A model generated the notes under the pieces. The model made no database searches and was not told the origin of the DNA. It was given only the letters and a program-made list of their open reading frames with translations. From the NCBI GenBank assembly GCA_964036045.1, contig OZ038380.1, positions 116,979,699 to 117,043,698 on the forward strand: DNA of 64,000 bases, written 5' to 3'. The stretch is from Eutreptiella sp. 'Long Island Sound 2002'. Its lineage: Eukaryota > Euglenozoa > Euglenophyceae > Eutreptiales > Eutreptiaceae. The translations under genes were made by a program, and so were the position numbers. Shown here piece after piece: positions 48,701 to 60,893 of this stretch (within the stretch, counting starts at the first letter, position 1; each line of letters opens with the position of its first letter).

Positions 48701-50199
48701 CGCTGGTTTCCCCAGTCGTGAAAGGGCTGATCCATATACCCCTGAACCAGATCCCATTCCTCTTCAGTGAGGGGGTCTTCCGATTCCGATTCTTCGATGT
48801 CAACAGGGGGAACCGCAAAGCATTGCCGCCAGGGCTCTGCTATGATGCGGTTGACACACACGAAGTCCGTGGTATCGGCCTGATCAAGGCCCCCATCCAC
48901 ATAGTGGAATTCCGTTGGCCATCTCTGGGGTGGCATGGGCTGTCCCTTAGCGTCCTGATAGACACTCTCTCCAGCCGGTAGGACGACCTTGTTTAAGGTC
49001 ATGTTGGTCAATGAGGCTACCCAATGTCGGGTACTCTCCTCCTCGGTGCATCCCATAGGAACAACCAGCACTGCCTTGGAGCGGTCCTTGCGAATCTTCG
49101 CTATCGCTCTTGGAATGTCCCAACGGGGGCAATGGATCCACATCAATCCCTGATGCGGACCCCAGTGCTTCTTCCACGCGGAGTCCTGTGCGCTCCAGTA
49201 CTTCTCACACACCCGCAGATGGGCGGAGGTTCCTGAAGAGAACGCATCCAGGGCCAGATCCGACGCTCCCAGGTCCGCGACCACTCGGTTCGCCACTTCC
49301 GGCCTTACGCCGTACTCCTGGTTTGCTGGCCCAGTGGGCTCAGTGTCCAGCGCGGCGACTTCGAGGTGGTTGCGTTCGGGGTGGATCCATTGGCATTCCA
49401 CATGGTGCTCAGGTGACGAAAGCCACGAGAGTTGGTCGTCCTGGTACAGGGTCATGGAGGCCTGGGCCGGCAGGACGCCGGAGTCTGTCTCCATCATGAA
49501 GTCGTACCCGACGATCATGTCCCAGTCCATCTCGGCCTCGTAGAAGCGACCGTGCAGGAGGATTTCCTTGCCGAGGTCTGGGCGGCTCAGCTCACGATGG
49601 TTCACGAACTGCAGCCCAATGGCCGCTTCCTTCGTGCCTCCCACCATGTACTGGCCGTTCGCCACCTTCAGCCTGACAGGCTTCCGACTGTCGGTCAGAC
49701 ACTCTGGTGGAAGTAGGCCAGCCTTGACCAAGCTGACTTGAGCTCCCGTGTCGACCAACACGTCGAAAACCTTTTCCACTTCCCCGCATAGGGCACGGAC
49801 CTTAAGATGCAACTGCCGCTCGCGACCGACACGGCGCACGGCGTGCAAACTCAGGATCTCCGGCCGTTCCAGAAGCTCTACAAGCGACTGGTGCAGGTCG
49901 TGGACAATGGGCTCAGGCTTGCCATCTGCAGCATCCAGCTGCGGTCCGGGTGATCCTCCGATACTCTCGGATAGATCCTGTAGTACATCAAACACATTCT
50001 TGGTCGCGAAGGACGGACGGGTGCAAGGGTTCGTGCCTTCACTTGCCCTCACCCCGCCTCCGCGACTGGGCGCCGGACCGGGCCTTCCGCCCGCGGCAGT
50101 CCCCTTGTGCTTATCGACTCCCGACTGGGATGGTTCGACGCTTCCCACGTCACCATCCTGCGACCGCCCTAGCTGGGGCCGTTGGCTGCAGGGGCTCCG
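45732..50199 (-). CDS. pol: E2 pol: protease, MTase-like domain, RT, RNase H, integrase
   Basis: The frame runs on from the gag UAG at 50200-50202 and stays open for nearly 1,500 codons. Residue numbers count from 50148. Protease VDTGAQVSLV lies near residue 132. A segment with LALDAFSSGTSAHLR, WSAQDSAWKKHWG and KAVLVVPMG covers about 290-370; it resembles the degenerate N6-adenine methyltransferase-like domain seen in some algal gypsy and DIRS-type elements. RT follows with IDLKHGYHQM (about 714) and FVDD (about 777); its VDYR motif reads VNYR. RNase H has RTDASDY near 936, and integrase has HHHMLHPG, CSVC and a D-D35-E core (about 1271, 1339, 1375). No ATG starts pol. It would act in the particle and nucleus to copy and insert the element. 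Confidence 0.92.
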
Positions 50200-50202
50200 C
50201 TA
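50200..50202 (-). promoter_or_regulatory. E2 gag terminator UAG, candidate readthrough site
   Basis: UAG is followed by CGG AGC CCC in the same frame as pol. E1 has the identical arrangement. The stop can be drawn inside a seven-base stem, CCCUAGC with GCUAGGG at about 50166-50172. Whether ribosomes read through is not shown by sequence alone. Confidence 0.6.
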
Positions 50203-53200
50203 GGGGGCGTCGGTTGTGGAAGAGGGGGTGTTCTCCTCGGCCTCAATTTCGTTGACGCCCTTCTTCCTCCTCTCACTGCGAGTAGGCTTCTTGTCCTTGT
50301 CCTTGTTCTGGTTGTTCTGGTTGTTCTCCTTGTTCTTGTTGTCCGATCTGGGGACCCAGTTCCGCTTGATCTCCTGGATCTCCTTGGCCAATTCGGTCCC
50401 CACTGACGACATCAGCTTGGCCAGCTCGTCCTTGTCCACCTCCATCTTGGCTTCCCAGATACCCGCGGGCGCACGCTTCTTCGACCTGTCCGCCTTCTTG
50501 TAAGCGTCCGTGTCGGCCTTGTGGATGGGGCATGTTCGGTGGTCATGGTTGAAGCCTCGCTTCCTCCCATAACACACGAAACAGCCCTGAGGGTGAGCTC
50601 GTATGAACTCCCCAAAGGACAGCGGAGGGTCGCCAATACGGCGAGGGTCCCTCTTCTCCTGCTTCCTCCAACCCTGCTGCAGGGGCTTCCAGTTTCCCAG
50701 TTTGCTCCCCGCGTTCAGGTTCTTGGCCACGAAGGCGCAAACGGCCACTTCGGCGGGCTGATCGTCGTCGTCATCGTCGACGAGAGTCTCATCGCCGCCA
50801 GCTCCCGCTGGGTCCATGGCAGCTTCCCCGCCAGATCCTTCGCCAACGTAGTTGACGTCGCGGTCGCCGGGCCTCAACCCGCGGGTGTGGTGGAGGTTCC
50901 GGTACTCCTTGAGTACTTCCTCGCCAACCCACTCCAGGATCTCGTCGCAGCTCATCCGCGCCGGGATGGGCTGCAGACGGATGGTCTGGCCGCTCAACTC
51001 ACAATCGTCAAGGCGCCACATCGCGGTCTTCTCGCGATCGCCCGAGACGGTGATGAGAAGAGCGTTCCGCAGGGAGTGCCGTTTGACATCCCGGGCCACG
51101 TTCTTCTTCGCCCAAGCTACCACGTTCGTATGACACTCTTTGGGGAGCATCATCTTGACTGTGTGGTTGGACTTGGCCCGCTTGGATTCCTCCTTGGTGA
51201 CTCTCTTGATCCATGCTTCCGGCAGCATGGAGAGCAGGCGAGCCTGCTCGTCACCCTCGTTCCAATCCTCCACGTTGCGGCGGAAGAGGGTGTATTTCCC
51301 TCGGAAGTCTCGCCACTCTCGTAGGCGGATCTCCCGTCCATCATGCTCAAGCTTGATGGACTTCCAGCGCTTGGCCGCCACCTGCGGAGCGTCCACCCGC
51401 TCCTGCTCGTTGAGCCACTTCTTGGCTTCCTTGAGGGTCCTGATTTTCCCCTCCTTGGTCGCCATGAAGTATAGCTCTCCGAGCACTTCCGGCAGGCGGT
51501 ACCTGAACCGTTTGAAGACATACTTCTCCGCATCAGCGGGAGGCAGGTCTTCAGTGACGGTCAGCCCCCAATTGTCCAGCTTCTCCAAGAAGCGGTCGAG
51601 GTTGAGGGGGTTGCCGTCGTACATCGGGGGCTTGATGTCCTTCAAGTCTTCCCACACGGCGGCATCCGCGGCCTTAGAGACCATGAACGCCGGCCGCGAG
51701 GTCGACCGAGGTTCCCATCGGCCTCGCCCACGGACTCCCACGGCTGCCACGTCCATCTCCTCCATGGAACCCCTGTGGCTACGCCGCGGTTCCTCCACGT
51801 ACGCTGAACCAAAATGTTCACGCCGTACTGCATCCATGTACGCATCCTCATCACGGCGCCGGCGGCTGCGTTCAGCGGCCTCCCGTCGTACACCACGCGG
51901 CGGGCTGGTGTCGAACTCCTCCAGGTCCAGGTCCAGGTCCTCACCTTCGCCGACATCCCACTCCACGTCTCCTCTGGGGACCTCGTCCCTGAGTCCACCA
52001 TAACGTCCTCCAGCCGTTAGGATTGGCACCGGGGCTGGTGCCGGGCGTTGGGGGCGTACAGGCGTCCGCGGTGGAGCACAGCGGTTGCGGTACTCCGCGC
52101 TGAGCCACTCATCACGCCATTCCTCACTGCCACTGCCGGGCGGCACGCGCTCGTTGCGGCGGCCCGCGCTGCGGTGAGAGGGGGCGGTGAGAGAGGGGGC
52201 ACTGGCGCTGGGGCGACTCCTGGGGGCTCCGCCGGGGGCGTGGGGTCTGCCTGGACCTGGTCCGGGTCCCCAGCCGTCGTCCGACGAGCCAGACTCCAGG
52301 GGTGGGTGGTCGCTGCCGACGCTCCCACGGGCTTCCAGCGCATCCAGCCTCTCCTGCAGGCCGCTGACGACGTTGGTCAGCGACTTGGTCTCGGCCCTGG
52401 CGATGTCCAGCTCCTTCTGCGCGCGCGCGGCGACCCCGGAGATGCGAGCCATCTCGACCTTGCCCGTGTCTACCTCGCACTCGAGGGCAAAGACCCTCCT
52501 GCGGAGGTAGACAATCCACCGCCAGGTGGTATCCGGGTCGCCGTTCCCTGGTAGGTCGTCGGGGTCCCCAGGGGGTCCTCCAGGAGGGCCTCCGCCGGGT
52601 CCACCCGGTCCAGGGGGTCCTCCCCCGCCCGGTGGTCCGCCTCCAGGGGGTCCACTCGGTGGGCGTCCTCCAGGGGGTCCTGATGGTCCTCCGCCGGGGG
52701 GTCCCAGTGGGTCTCCGCCGGGTCGCCTCGGTGGGTCCGAGGATGGGCGCTTCCTCGTGATGCCGAAGTCCATGTCGTCATCCTCGCCCATGTCGCCCCA
52801 CCTGGGCGTCTCGGTCTCGGAGGACTCCGAGCTCCAGTAGGGAGGAGGGAGATCCTCATCCTCACCTTCCGGTTCCATGGGGACGTCTCCGCCGCCTCCG
52901 CCCGTCCAAGCCACCACTTGGCGATGTCGAAGGCCTCGTTCATCCCCGTCACTGGCGGTGAAGAAGGGGTCACTGTCGTGGGGGTGCCCACCCGCTGGCC
53001 TCCGCGGCCTCTCGGGGGTCTTCCCCTTGCCCTTCCTCCGTCGACGGGCGGTGGTGCCACTGCTCCCACTGCTGCCCGTGTCGGCCTCATCCAGCGCCAT
53101 CCTGGAGGAGGCGTCCCCTTCGAAAAGCTTTCGAAGGGTCTCCACTCGTGATGCTCCCGGGGGAGTCTCGCGGCGGAGTTTGGCCTCTGCCTCCTCCATT

Positions 53201-54522
53201 GCGGCGGCGGTGGCTGCGGCAGCTCGCGCTTCGGCTTCCTCCCGAGCACGAGCCGCCCCGGCTTCCGGGGCCTGCTGCAGCCGCGCCTTCTGCGCTTCCA
53301 ACGCTGCCAGCTCCGCCTCCGTCTTGGCCTTCTCCTCAGCGACCTTCCGTCGCGCGGCCTCGATGGCTTCCTTCTTGGCGGCGTCCTCCTGGGCCTTAGC
53401 TGTCGCTTCGGCGTGGGCCCTTTCCTCCGCCTCCTTCTTTGCCCTCTCTTGGGCAAGCGCCTCTTCCAGCGCCTTCACCTCGGCCTCCTTGCAGGCAATG
53501 GCCTCCTGCGTCAGGCGGGCTTCGTCGTCGGCTGCCGCCAACTCACCGTTGACCTGGGCAGTCGCTGCCCCATGGGCGGCTACGGCCGTGAGTCCGGCCG
53601 CAATGGCCGCCACAGACTGGGCGTGGATGGCCATGCCATGCGCCCACTCCGCAGCCTCCTCCTGGGCGATGCCGGCGGCGCCCTCCACGGCAGCGCTGTA
53701 CTGCCTGGCCCGTTGCCGGGCAACCCGACGGTTGCAGGGCACCCCACAGGCGCGCTCACAGGCGCGCGCCACGTCCCTTTCGGGAGCGACGCTGCTGCTG
53801 GAGCTGGCCTGGTCGGCCGGCATCTTCCCGCGGTGGGCCGACTCCACGTCGCTGCTGGGGCCTGCTGGGGCCTGCCGGGCCCTCAGGAGCAGCGGACGGG
53901 GCTTGGCCTGGGTCTGCTTGGCGACTTGGATGTAGTCGCCAAGGGTGGTGGAGCCGGGCTGGTGACCACCATTGGCCCGTTGGGGACTGGGGGCTGGGGT
54001 TCCGCCCTTGGCGCCTTGGGCGGCTTCGGCGGCCAGGGACTCCTGGTACTCCCGCCACCTCCGGTCCCTCTTCTTGTCCCCGGCGGACCGCTTCTCCTTC
54101 CCCGGAGACGCGCTGCTGCTGCCCTGCAGCCTGCGCTCGCTCCCCGGTTCCGGGAAGTTCTTCTCGATCACGTCCCACAAGGAGACGTTGATCGAGGCGC
54201 CCGACGGGTACACGTTGGGCTCCTCGTCCTCCTCAATCCCGTCGGGACGCAGGCCTTCGCCGGGCCTGTCTGGCCGGGTCCACGTCCTCCAGCGCCTCTG
54301 CTGGTGGCGGTACTCGTACCCTTCCGCCCGCAGCCAGTCCTCCACGGCCTGCAGGCGGTCGGGGGCGATGTCCGTGCGGAGCTCGAAGCTCCTGGGAATG
54401 CCGCCTTCGCACTGGGGGTGGCTGTGGCGGTAGTGCTGGTCCCAAACGAACCCACGCAGCAGGCGTGCTGCATGGGGGTGGGGCCACGGCCACGTCCTGC
54501 CCGCTTCCTGCCAATTCACCAT
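50203..54522 (-). CDS. gag: E2 gag, intact, 1,440 residues
   Basis: The start chosen is ATG at 54522, in a strong context (GCTGCC ATG G) and matched in E1. The product is about three times the usual length of Ty3/gypsy gag. In order: a Trp-rich N-terminal domain (RLLRGFVWDQHYRHSH), Ser/Gln-rich linker, Cys-containing Arg-rich stretch, a long Ala/Glu/Arg coiled coil (about residues 300-460), Arg/Lys-rich patch, collagen-like Gly-Pro-Pro tract (about 600-660), a capsid-like domain with DIKPPMYDGNPLNL (about 975) and zinc knuckle C-X2-C-X8-H-X4-C (about 1314-1331), then a Lys/Asn-rich tail. It should form the particle and bind element RNA. E3 gag shares the capsid motif and the knuckle spacing. 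Confidence 0.9.
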
Positions 54523-54960
54523 GGCAGCGGGGGCGTAGATGGTCTTGAAGTCCTTGATGTGCACTCGTTCAACTCAACGAACTGGTTGTGGTTGTTGAGG
54601 AGGGTGCTGCAGCACTGGATTGGAAGTGCGGCTGGTGCTGGTCAGCCGGTGGTTGTGGAGGTGGTTGACGCGGCCTTGCTGGTCGGCCGATGGGACTCCG
54701 GGTCGGCCGATGGGGCTGATGCAGGAGTCCTGGTCTGTGCACCTCTTTCACGGTTGCTGCGCGGTCAGGGCGATGCTCTGGACGGCGCTGCAGGCTCCGT
54801 GACGAACTCGGCGCTGTCGCTGAGTGGCGCTGCGAGCCGCTGCGCTGCGCTGCGAGACGCTGCGCTGCGCTGCGAGCTGCCAGCTGCGCCGCGCTGCTCG
54901 GGGTTGGTGGCCCCGAGTGGCACGCGGGGGCTGGGTAACCCCGCGGCGGTGAAACGCCTT
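54523..54960 (-). other. E2 leader and primer-binding region
   Basis: 438 bases separate the LTR from the gag ATG. The part at 54828-54895 is a run of GCTGCGCTGCGA-like units. The bases next to the LTR (54950-54960) pair with 55072-55082 in the LTR at 10 of 11 positions, as in E1, and there is no TGG-starting tRNA match. Confidence 0.5.
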
Positions 54961-57906
54961 TGACGCGTTCCCGTTGGGGGCCGGCCACGGGACGCTGCGG
55001 GAGACGCGCAAGTGAGCAGGCAGGCAAAGCACTACGCTCACAGGGGCATCAATGCGCTCATGTCATGTGACAAAGCGTTTCAGAATCCTTGCCACTCTGC
55101 AAAGAGGGAACGAAAGTATGTACAGCAACACATCAGGATATGTACACATGGGGTTAAGACTGGACTCGGGTAAGGGCATCAAGGGACAATAGACACTCAG
55201 TCCCAACTCATATCCCAATCCCAGGTCCGACCCTCTCAGTGGCTGGTAGGGGCGGGGGCTCAAAAACAACCCATGCCCTGCTCAGTCCGGACCCTGAAAC
55301 TCTGCCAATGGGAGAGGTGTCCCGCACAGCCACAGGCGCGTTCCTGAAAACCAATTAGGCCCAAGGCCAACCGACAGTGGCTCTCTATGCTCCCCTAACG
55401 GCAGGTCCCAACTCCCAACTGAGCCAGAGAAATGGCCCCGCCATTATCACCCAGGAGTTGGTAGCTGAAAGTGGGCTGTTTCAGCCCAAACTGAAATTAA
55501 CTCAAAAATCCCCATAATTGACCCCTCGTCCGGACCCGCCAGAGGTGGGGACGAGGCAACTGACCCTGTGCCCTTCGAGTACGAACTCTCTGGAGCCCTC
55601 ACCCAACTTGGTTCCCTCTGAGGTCCCGGCATCAGGGCAACACGGATGAGTCAGGTGGGGTCATGATGCCAAAATCACCAAAATTGGCGTCATTCCCACG
55701 CGTGGCTCGCCCGGCCAAGGTAAGGCCAATGGCTCACAGGGTAGGAGGCAGGACCTACGACTCATATCTGAGTGTACAACTTGAATTTAGGTCCGGGCTC
55801 TCTATGGGCTGAGAGGAATGGGGCCGCCAATTGACCACACGGAAGGGGGAAATTGGGGTCCCAAAATTGGGTCATTTTGGCTGCTTGAAATGAACCAAAA
55901 TCTGGTGTGCTCCCAATAGTATATCTCCACGCCGGCTTGGAGATCGGATCTGTAATTCCATACGCGATCCACCAGGAGTCCAACGTAGACTCCCATGCCC
56001 TTGGCTCTCAAAGATCTCCATGCCACTCGGCGTGGTGACGATCCCAATTGGGTCCACAAATGCCAAAATGGCAAAATTGCCCATACTCACTTTGGGCTAG
56101 CGCCTTAACGAAGGTGGCTCCGCTTCGCCCACGTGGTGTGTGGACCATGGGGACCATTACCCATAACACCCATGTCATATATGGTCCATTGGTCCATGCG
56201 TCCGGCGTGCACGAGGGTTAGAACATAGTGCACGGCGGGCAGCAAAAGTGAAAAATTGCTCAAAATGGCCAAAAATGCGCACACTCATGGTTGAGGCAAA
56301 TGCGGCACATGCACGACTCGGACCGAAGTGTGCCATAGGATTGGTATCAAGTCATATATGTCCAACATATCTTTTGGGCGTCGCCCAACTCCTCCGGTAT
56401 TGGGTATGGCAGGGTCGCCAAGTGAGCCCATGATTTGGGATGGTCCCAAATCGCCAACATGGCGGCCACGGTATGCCAAGCTCAAGAGGAGTTATTCGAC
56501 GGGTCCAAGATATGTTGGGCACCAAAGTATGTACCCTCATATCATACTTGAGTCATGATGTCAATTGAGCGCAACGTTGAGATACACGGTCGCCACTTGA
56601 CATCATGACGGGCCAAAAATGGCAAAATTGGCACAAGCACACACAAAAGTGCCTTGAAAGGTGGATAATTATATTATAATATCTTCGGCTTGGATCGTGC
56701 AATCACTTAATCCTTCTAAACACAATGACTGGACACCAATGACCTTCGATCCCACATATGTGCTCCACTTGGGGCGCCTCGAAAGGTTACGAGCGCTACT
56801 TCCCAAGTGGGCACATGAAAATATGGAAAATTGCAAAATACACACCACGCTCCCAACGCATCGCTTCGGGATCACCACACAAGCTTCCCTCCACGAAGGT
56901 TAGGCTTGCAATTGATCGTGGGGAGTATGGAGAAGGGGCTTGCACAATATGAGGTCCATTGGCGGGTTCGGCTTGGAGCAATGGACCCGCCAAATGGGCA
57001 CGCAACACAACACATGGCACATACCACATATTGCCCAAAAAGGTAGCTCCCACCACGATATGTCATGCCCCTCCAAGGGCATAACTTTGTGTCAATCCCT
57101 CATAGGAACTCAAGAAGAGTTCCTATGCAACACCAACACTTGCGCGCTACACTCGAAGGTTATCTTAACGCACGCAATATCATGGCCAAAGAGTTATAAC
57201 GCAAACTCTACCCTCTTGACCATGATCCATTACACTAGCGCGCACGTGTGGAAACGCAAGGCATATAATGCTTCCTAAATTACGTCGGGAGTATTGTGAA
57301 TACATCCCACGTTTCCTTATTGTCATTCCTCGCAAGCAACACGAGATATGACCGTCACAAGTGGCCGCACGAATCAACTTTGTTTTGCCCATATCTTCAA
57401 GACAAATGGAGGGCAGGATAAAGGGGAAGTTGATTCGTGCATAGGGAAGCATGTAGGTCCACTCGAAAGAGGTCAAATCAAGTGCGGGGATGTCGAAGTC
57501 GAAAATCCGATTTCGACATCCTGAAAAATTCGGATTAAGGTTGCGAGTGTAGAATGTCAAAATTGCGGAAGCATCCATGCAGTTCCTGAAGGCTTTGGAG
57601 CCTTCATCGCGGATAGCGTTAAAATTTCCATTAATTACAGTTAAACTGGCGGTTACGGTAAAGTCGCGATCCAACCGCCAGCAGTCAAAACAGTGAGTAT
57701 CAGAACGGAAGCGTGAAAATTGACGGAAACAATATGAAAATAAAACCCTGTTGATTCCTGATATTCTGATACACAAATCTCCGCTGGCGGTGCATCGGTT
57801 GCCGATGCGGGGCTTTACGGCACGGAACACTTCCGTACATGGGGTTAGTGGACCGGAGACCGGTTGTATGCCGTAACCTGGCCATGGGGTTCTGGGTACC
57901 GCTTCA
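54961..57906 (-). repeat. E2 LTR (5' LTR in the sense of the element)
   Basis: This 2,946-bp partner of 40800-43745 abuts E3 sequence at 57907. It contains the conserved U3 inverted repeat near 57367-57439. Like the other E2 LTR it has no TATA-like box where E1 and E3 have one, so its promoter strength is uncertain. Confidence 0.95.
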
Positions 57907-60893
57907 GCAAAACTCAGTGGTTTTGGCTCTTCTGGAGCCTTCTTCGGCACCCCATGTGCCTTCGCTTTCTCTGGGATTCCACTGATTTTTGGAGTCGAGA
58001 CCTCCGAGGTCCCACTCCCGTTGGGGCTCCTCTAGACGTGGCCTGCCGCACCTCCCTCCTGCTGCGATCCCCTCAGACTTTGTCCACCACGTTGCTGGGC
58101 TTTGACTACCTCCAACGTCCTCAACATGTCCTCAGCAACCTCTTCGATGGACCTCATGCGTCAGTCTGGGCCGGGTCCTCCACCATGGCCTTTTCCTCCG
58201 CCTTTCCCTTGGCCCTTTCCTTGGCCTTTTTCATCGTCTCCGCCCTTTGCCTTCCAATCGGCAATTTGTTGCTCCTTGGGCTTCTTGTCGGGATGGGCGA
58301 CGAAGTAGGTCTTCTTGTCTTCCTCATATACCTTGCAATGCCGGTGGTCATGTGCATGGTTGTTCCCATTGCTGTAGCAGATCCAGCAACCGTCGTGCTG
58401 TGATCTGTGCTCCCGGAATGAGGGCGGCGGGTTCCCGATCCTCCGCGGTTCCTTGCGGTTCTTGGTCCCCGGGTCCAGGCGGTTCCACCTGGACCTGTCC
58501 TGCCGATGCTCGTTCATATTGTGCGCTACGAACACGAAGAAGTGGGCTTCTTCCTGATCCTCTCGGGTGGTCGCGGTCCAGAGATTTTGGCTGCTTCCAC
58601 TCCCTTCCTCCGCGGTGCCGACCATGTCCTCCTTGACCTCTCGGTGTTGGCGATCATCCCGATGACCTCGATGTCCATGGCCCTCCCGATCCTGCACGTG
58701 GGCCTCGTTCTTGGCGTGGAGCTTCAGCCCCGACGTGATGTACTTCACGATCTCGTCCAGGCTCATGCAGGCGAAGATGACCTGCATCCTTAGCGGCTCC
58801 CCGCGCCTCCACTCCGCGTTTCCTGAGGCGCATCAGCCTTTGCCCCATGGTGTCGCCGAATACCTCCACGTAGACGGCGTTCTTCAACCCCCACATTCGG
58901 CTGGGCTCGCCGAGGTTTCGCCAAAAAAACTCCATTATTCCGGCGTGGGTGTCCTCTGATGCCATGATCCGTACGTCCACGTGCTTCTTTGCTCTCTTCT
59001 TCTCCTCGTCCTCCACCCTGCTCTTCCAGTGGCCCAGGAGGACGTCCTTGAGCAGGTGTCGGATCTCGCTGGACTCGTTCCAGTCCTCGACCAGCTTGAG
59101 GCTTCTTCGGTACTTGCGGATGTACTGATTTCATTCCCGGACCCTCAACTCCCCGCGCTCCAGCGGCAGCGGAATGGACCACAAATCCTCCAACTTCTGG
59201 TTGGGGGCGTCCACTCACTCCTCGTCCGCAAGCCACTGGAGGCAGGCCTGCTCTGTCTGGATCAATCCCTCGCGGATCTGATCCCTGAGCTCCTCTATCA
59301 GGTCCTGCGCCAGCCTATGTGGGAATGTCCGACATACCCACTTGTCCCTTGGCGCTCCCTTCATCTCGCCAAGGACCTCCCCGGCGAAGTCCTCCCAATC
59401 CAGGATGAAGTCATTCAGGTTGGAGGGGTTGCCATCGTAATAGGGGATTTTGATGTCCCTGATGGCGTCTCTGACGTCCGCAACACCACTCCACCGAGAC
59501 GGATACCACCTGTGGCCGGGGGGTGTGAGTACACTCCCCGTACCTCCCTCTCCTCGATCGAGTGCGGTCCAGTTGGGCCTGAACCCGTGGGGTTTGGGAT
59601 GCGGGAAGGACTTGCTCCACCGGCTGTCCATATCCCCGCAGTGGGGTCCTTCACCCAAAGGTTTCTGCCTGGATGGCCTCGACCATGTCCGTCGGCCCTT
59701 CCCATGGTTCGCCCCTGCATGGTCTGGATATCCTCTTCCGCATAAACTGCATGGGCAGTCATAGCAGTCGGTGGATCCTGGGCGGCATGGGACATCTGTG
59801 CCGTCAAGCTCCTCAGGTCCGTGGTTGCGTGCTCTTCCCGCACGGACCCAGCCGGTGCCGTATGCTCCCCGAGCATTATGGATTCGCTGAACATGGGAAC
59901 AAACGGCAGCGCACCCCGGTCAACACGCGGAGGCGCATAAGGTGCCTCTGCAGGGCCTTCCATGGGTTTCTCGATGGTGCTCCCGAGGGTCTTAACCCGC
60001 TCCAGCAGCTCTGCCGTTGCCGGCCTTGTCAGGAGGTCCGGACCCGAGACGAGGGGTTGTAACTCCTCTAGCCTTTTCAGGCGTCCCGACATGTCCTCCA
60101 CAAGGTGGGGGAGGCTGTCCACCACTCGCTGCTGCTTCTGCAGGGCCATCTCCAGGCTCTTTGGTACCGGTCCTGCTCCGCTCGCAGCTCCGCCATGTCT
60201 CTCTCCGCTTCCAAATGGTCATCCAGGAACCCGGGATGTCCTTCTCTAGGCCGTCCTTCTGGTTGTCCAGGCGGTTGAGGTGCTGCACGATGGCGTCCAT
60301 GCCCATCTTTGGGTACCTGCCGATGAGGAAGGATACGTGCTCGCAGTGGCACTCAACGTGCTCTCCACCTGATCTGGCGCATCCCACAGTTCCCGGCGCC
60401 TCGGACTCCTCCGCAATGGGTGTGTCACCCATGTTATCCCGCGTTGGCTCTGTGTGCCGGGCCACAGGCGCCGTTCTGGCTCTGGCAGGCCTCCCCAACG
60501 TCTCGGCGTCATGCTCCAGGCTGGGTTCGGGGGCAGTTTGTGCCCTTGTGGGCGATCTTGCCATCTCCTCCGACTCCGAAGGGAAAGCGGTCCAATAGCC
60601 ATCGGAATGCCCCTCGGAATCTGCAGCTGACCACAACCTGACCGGGCTGGGATCCGTCCCCATTGCCCTGGCTTCCGCCGCGGGTCTTGGGGACCCGCCC
60701 TTCCGGTAACGCCGGGCCCTGCCGTTGCTGCCAGTCCCCTCTAACTCCTCCGCAGCGGAGCGGAGATTGTAAGCCTTGCGGCATTGTCTTTCATACATCG
60801 ACTCCACGGACTCCACGATCTGCACTCGGGGCGTCCTTGGGCAGGGCTCATGAGGGCCCAAGTCCCCGGTGCGGCGGTAGGGGGCAGGTACTC
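57907..60893 (-). pseudogene. gag: E3 gag and start of pol, decayed
   Basis: Pieces of one product appear in several frames. From the 5' side: VQIVESVESMYERQCRK (about 60800), a helical segment VDSLPHLVEDMSGRL (about 60110), a capsid-like segment with DIKIPYYDGNPSNLNDF (about 59400-59450) homologous to the E1/E2 gag motif, EFFWRNLGEPSRMWGLKNAV (about 58890), and a zinc knuckle C-X2-C-X8-H-X4-C (about 58335-58395). The Gly/Lys-rich tail meets TGA at 58161-58163, then UAG at 58032-58034 followed by AGG AGC CCC. The frame then continues to 57907, where E2 interrupts it. At least three shifts break the gag. Confidence 0.8.
58032..58034 (-). promoter_or_regulatory. E3 in-frame UAG equivalent to the gag terminator
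   Basis: UAG AGG AGC CCC here encodes the same Arg-Ser-Pro after the stop as UAG CGG AGC CCC in E1 and E2, and the frame leads to the protease. An extra TGA 42 codons upstream (58161-58163), followed by CGC, may be a mutated CGA. Confidence 0.5.

Larger units (their letters stand above)
40800..57906 (-). mobile_element. E2: Ty3/gypsy chromovirus-type retrotransposon, 17.1 kb, nested in E3
   Basis: Two LTRs of exactly 2,946 bp (40800-43745, 54961-57906) start TGACGCG and end GCTTCA. The target duplication is GCAA (40796-40799, 57907-57910). About 11 differences in the last 780 bp of the LTRs (1.4%) make it the youngest element here. Gag is intact and pol has a single one-base deletion near 45732. 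It lies in E3 between gag and protease; with it and one GCAA removed, the E3 frame is open through the site. Confidence 0.96.

Noticed and set aside
3215-57906. One very large element bounded by the outermost 3-kb repeats
   Set aside because: Repeat lengths pair exactly as 3,027/3,027 and 2,946/2,946 and each pair has its own 4-bp target duplication, so there are two insertions.
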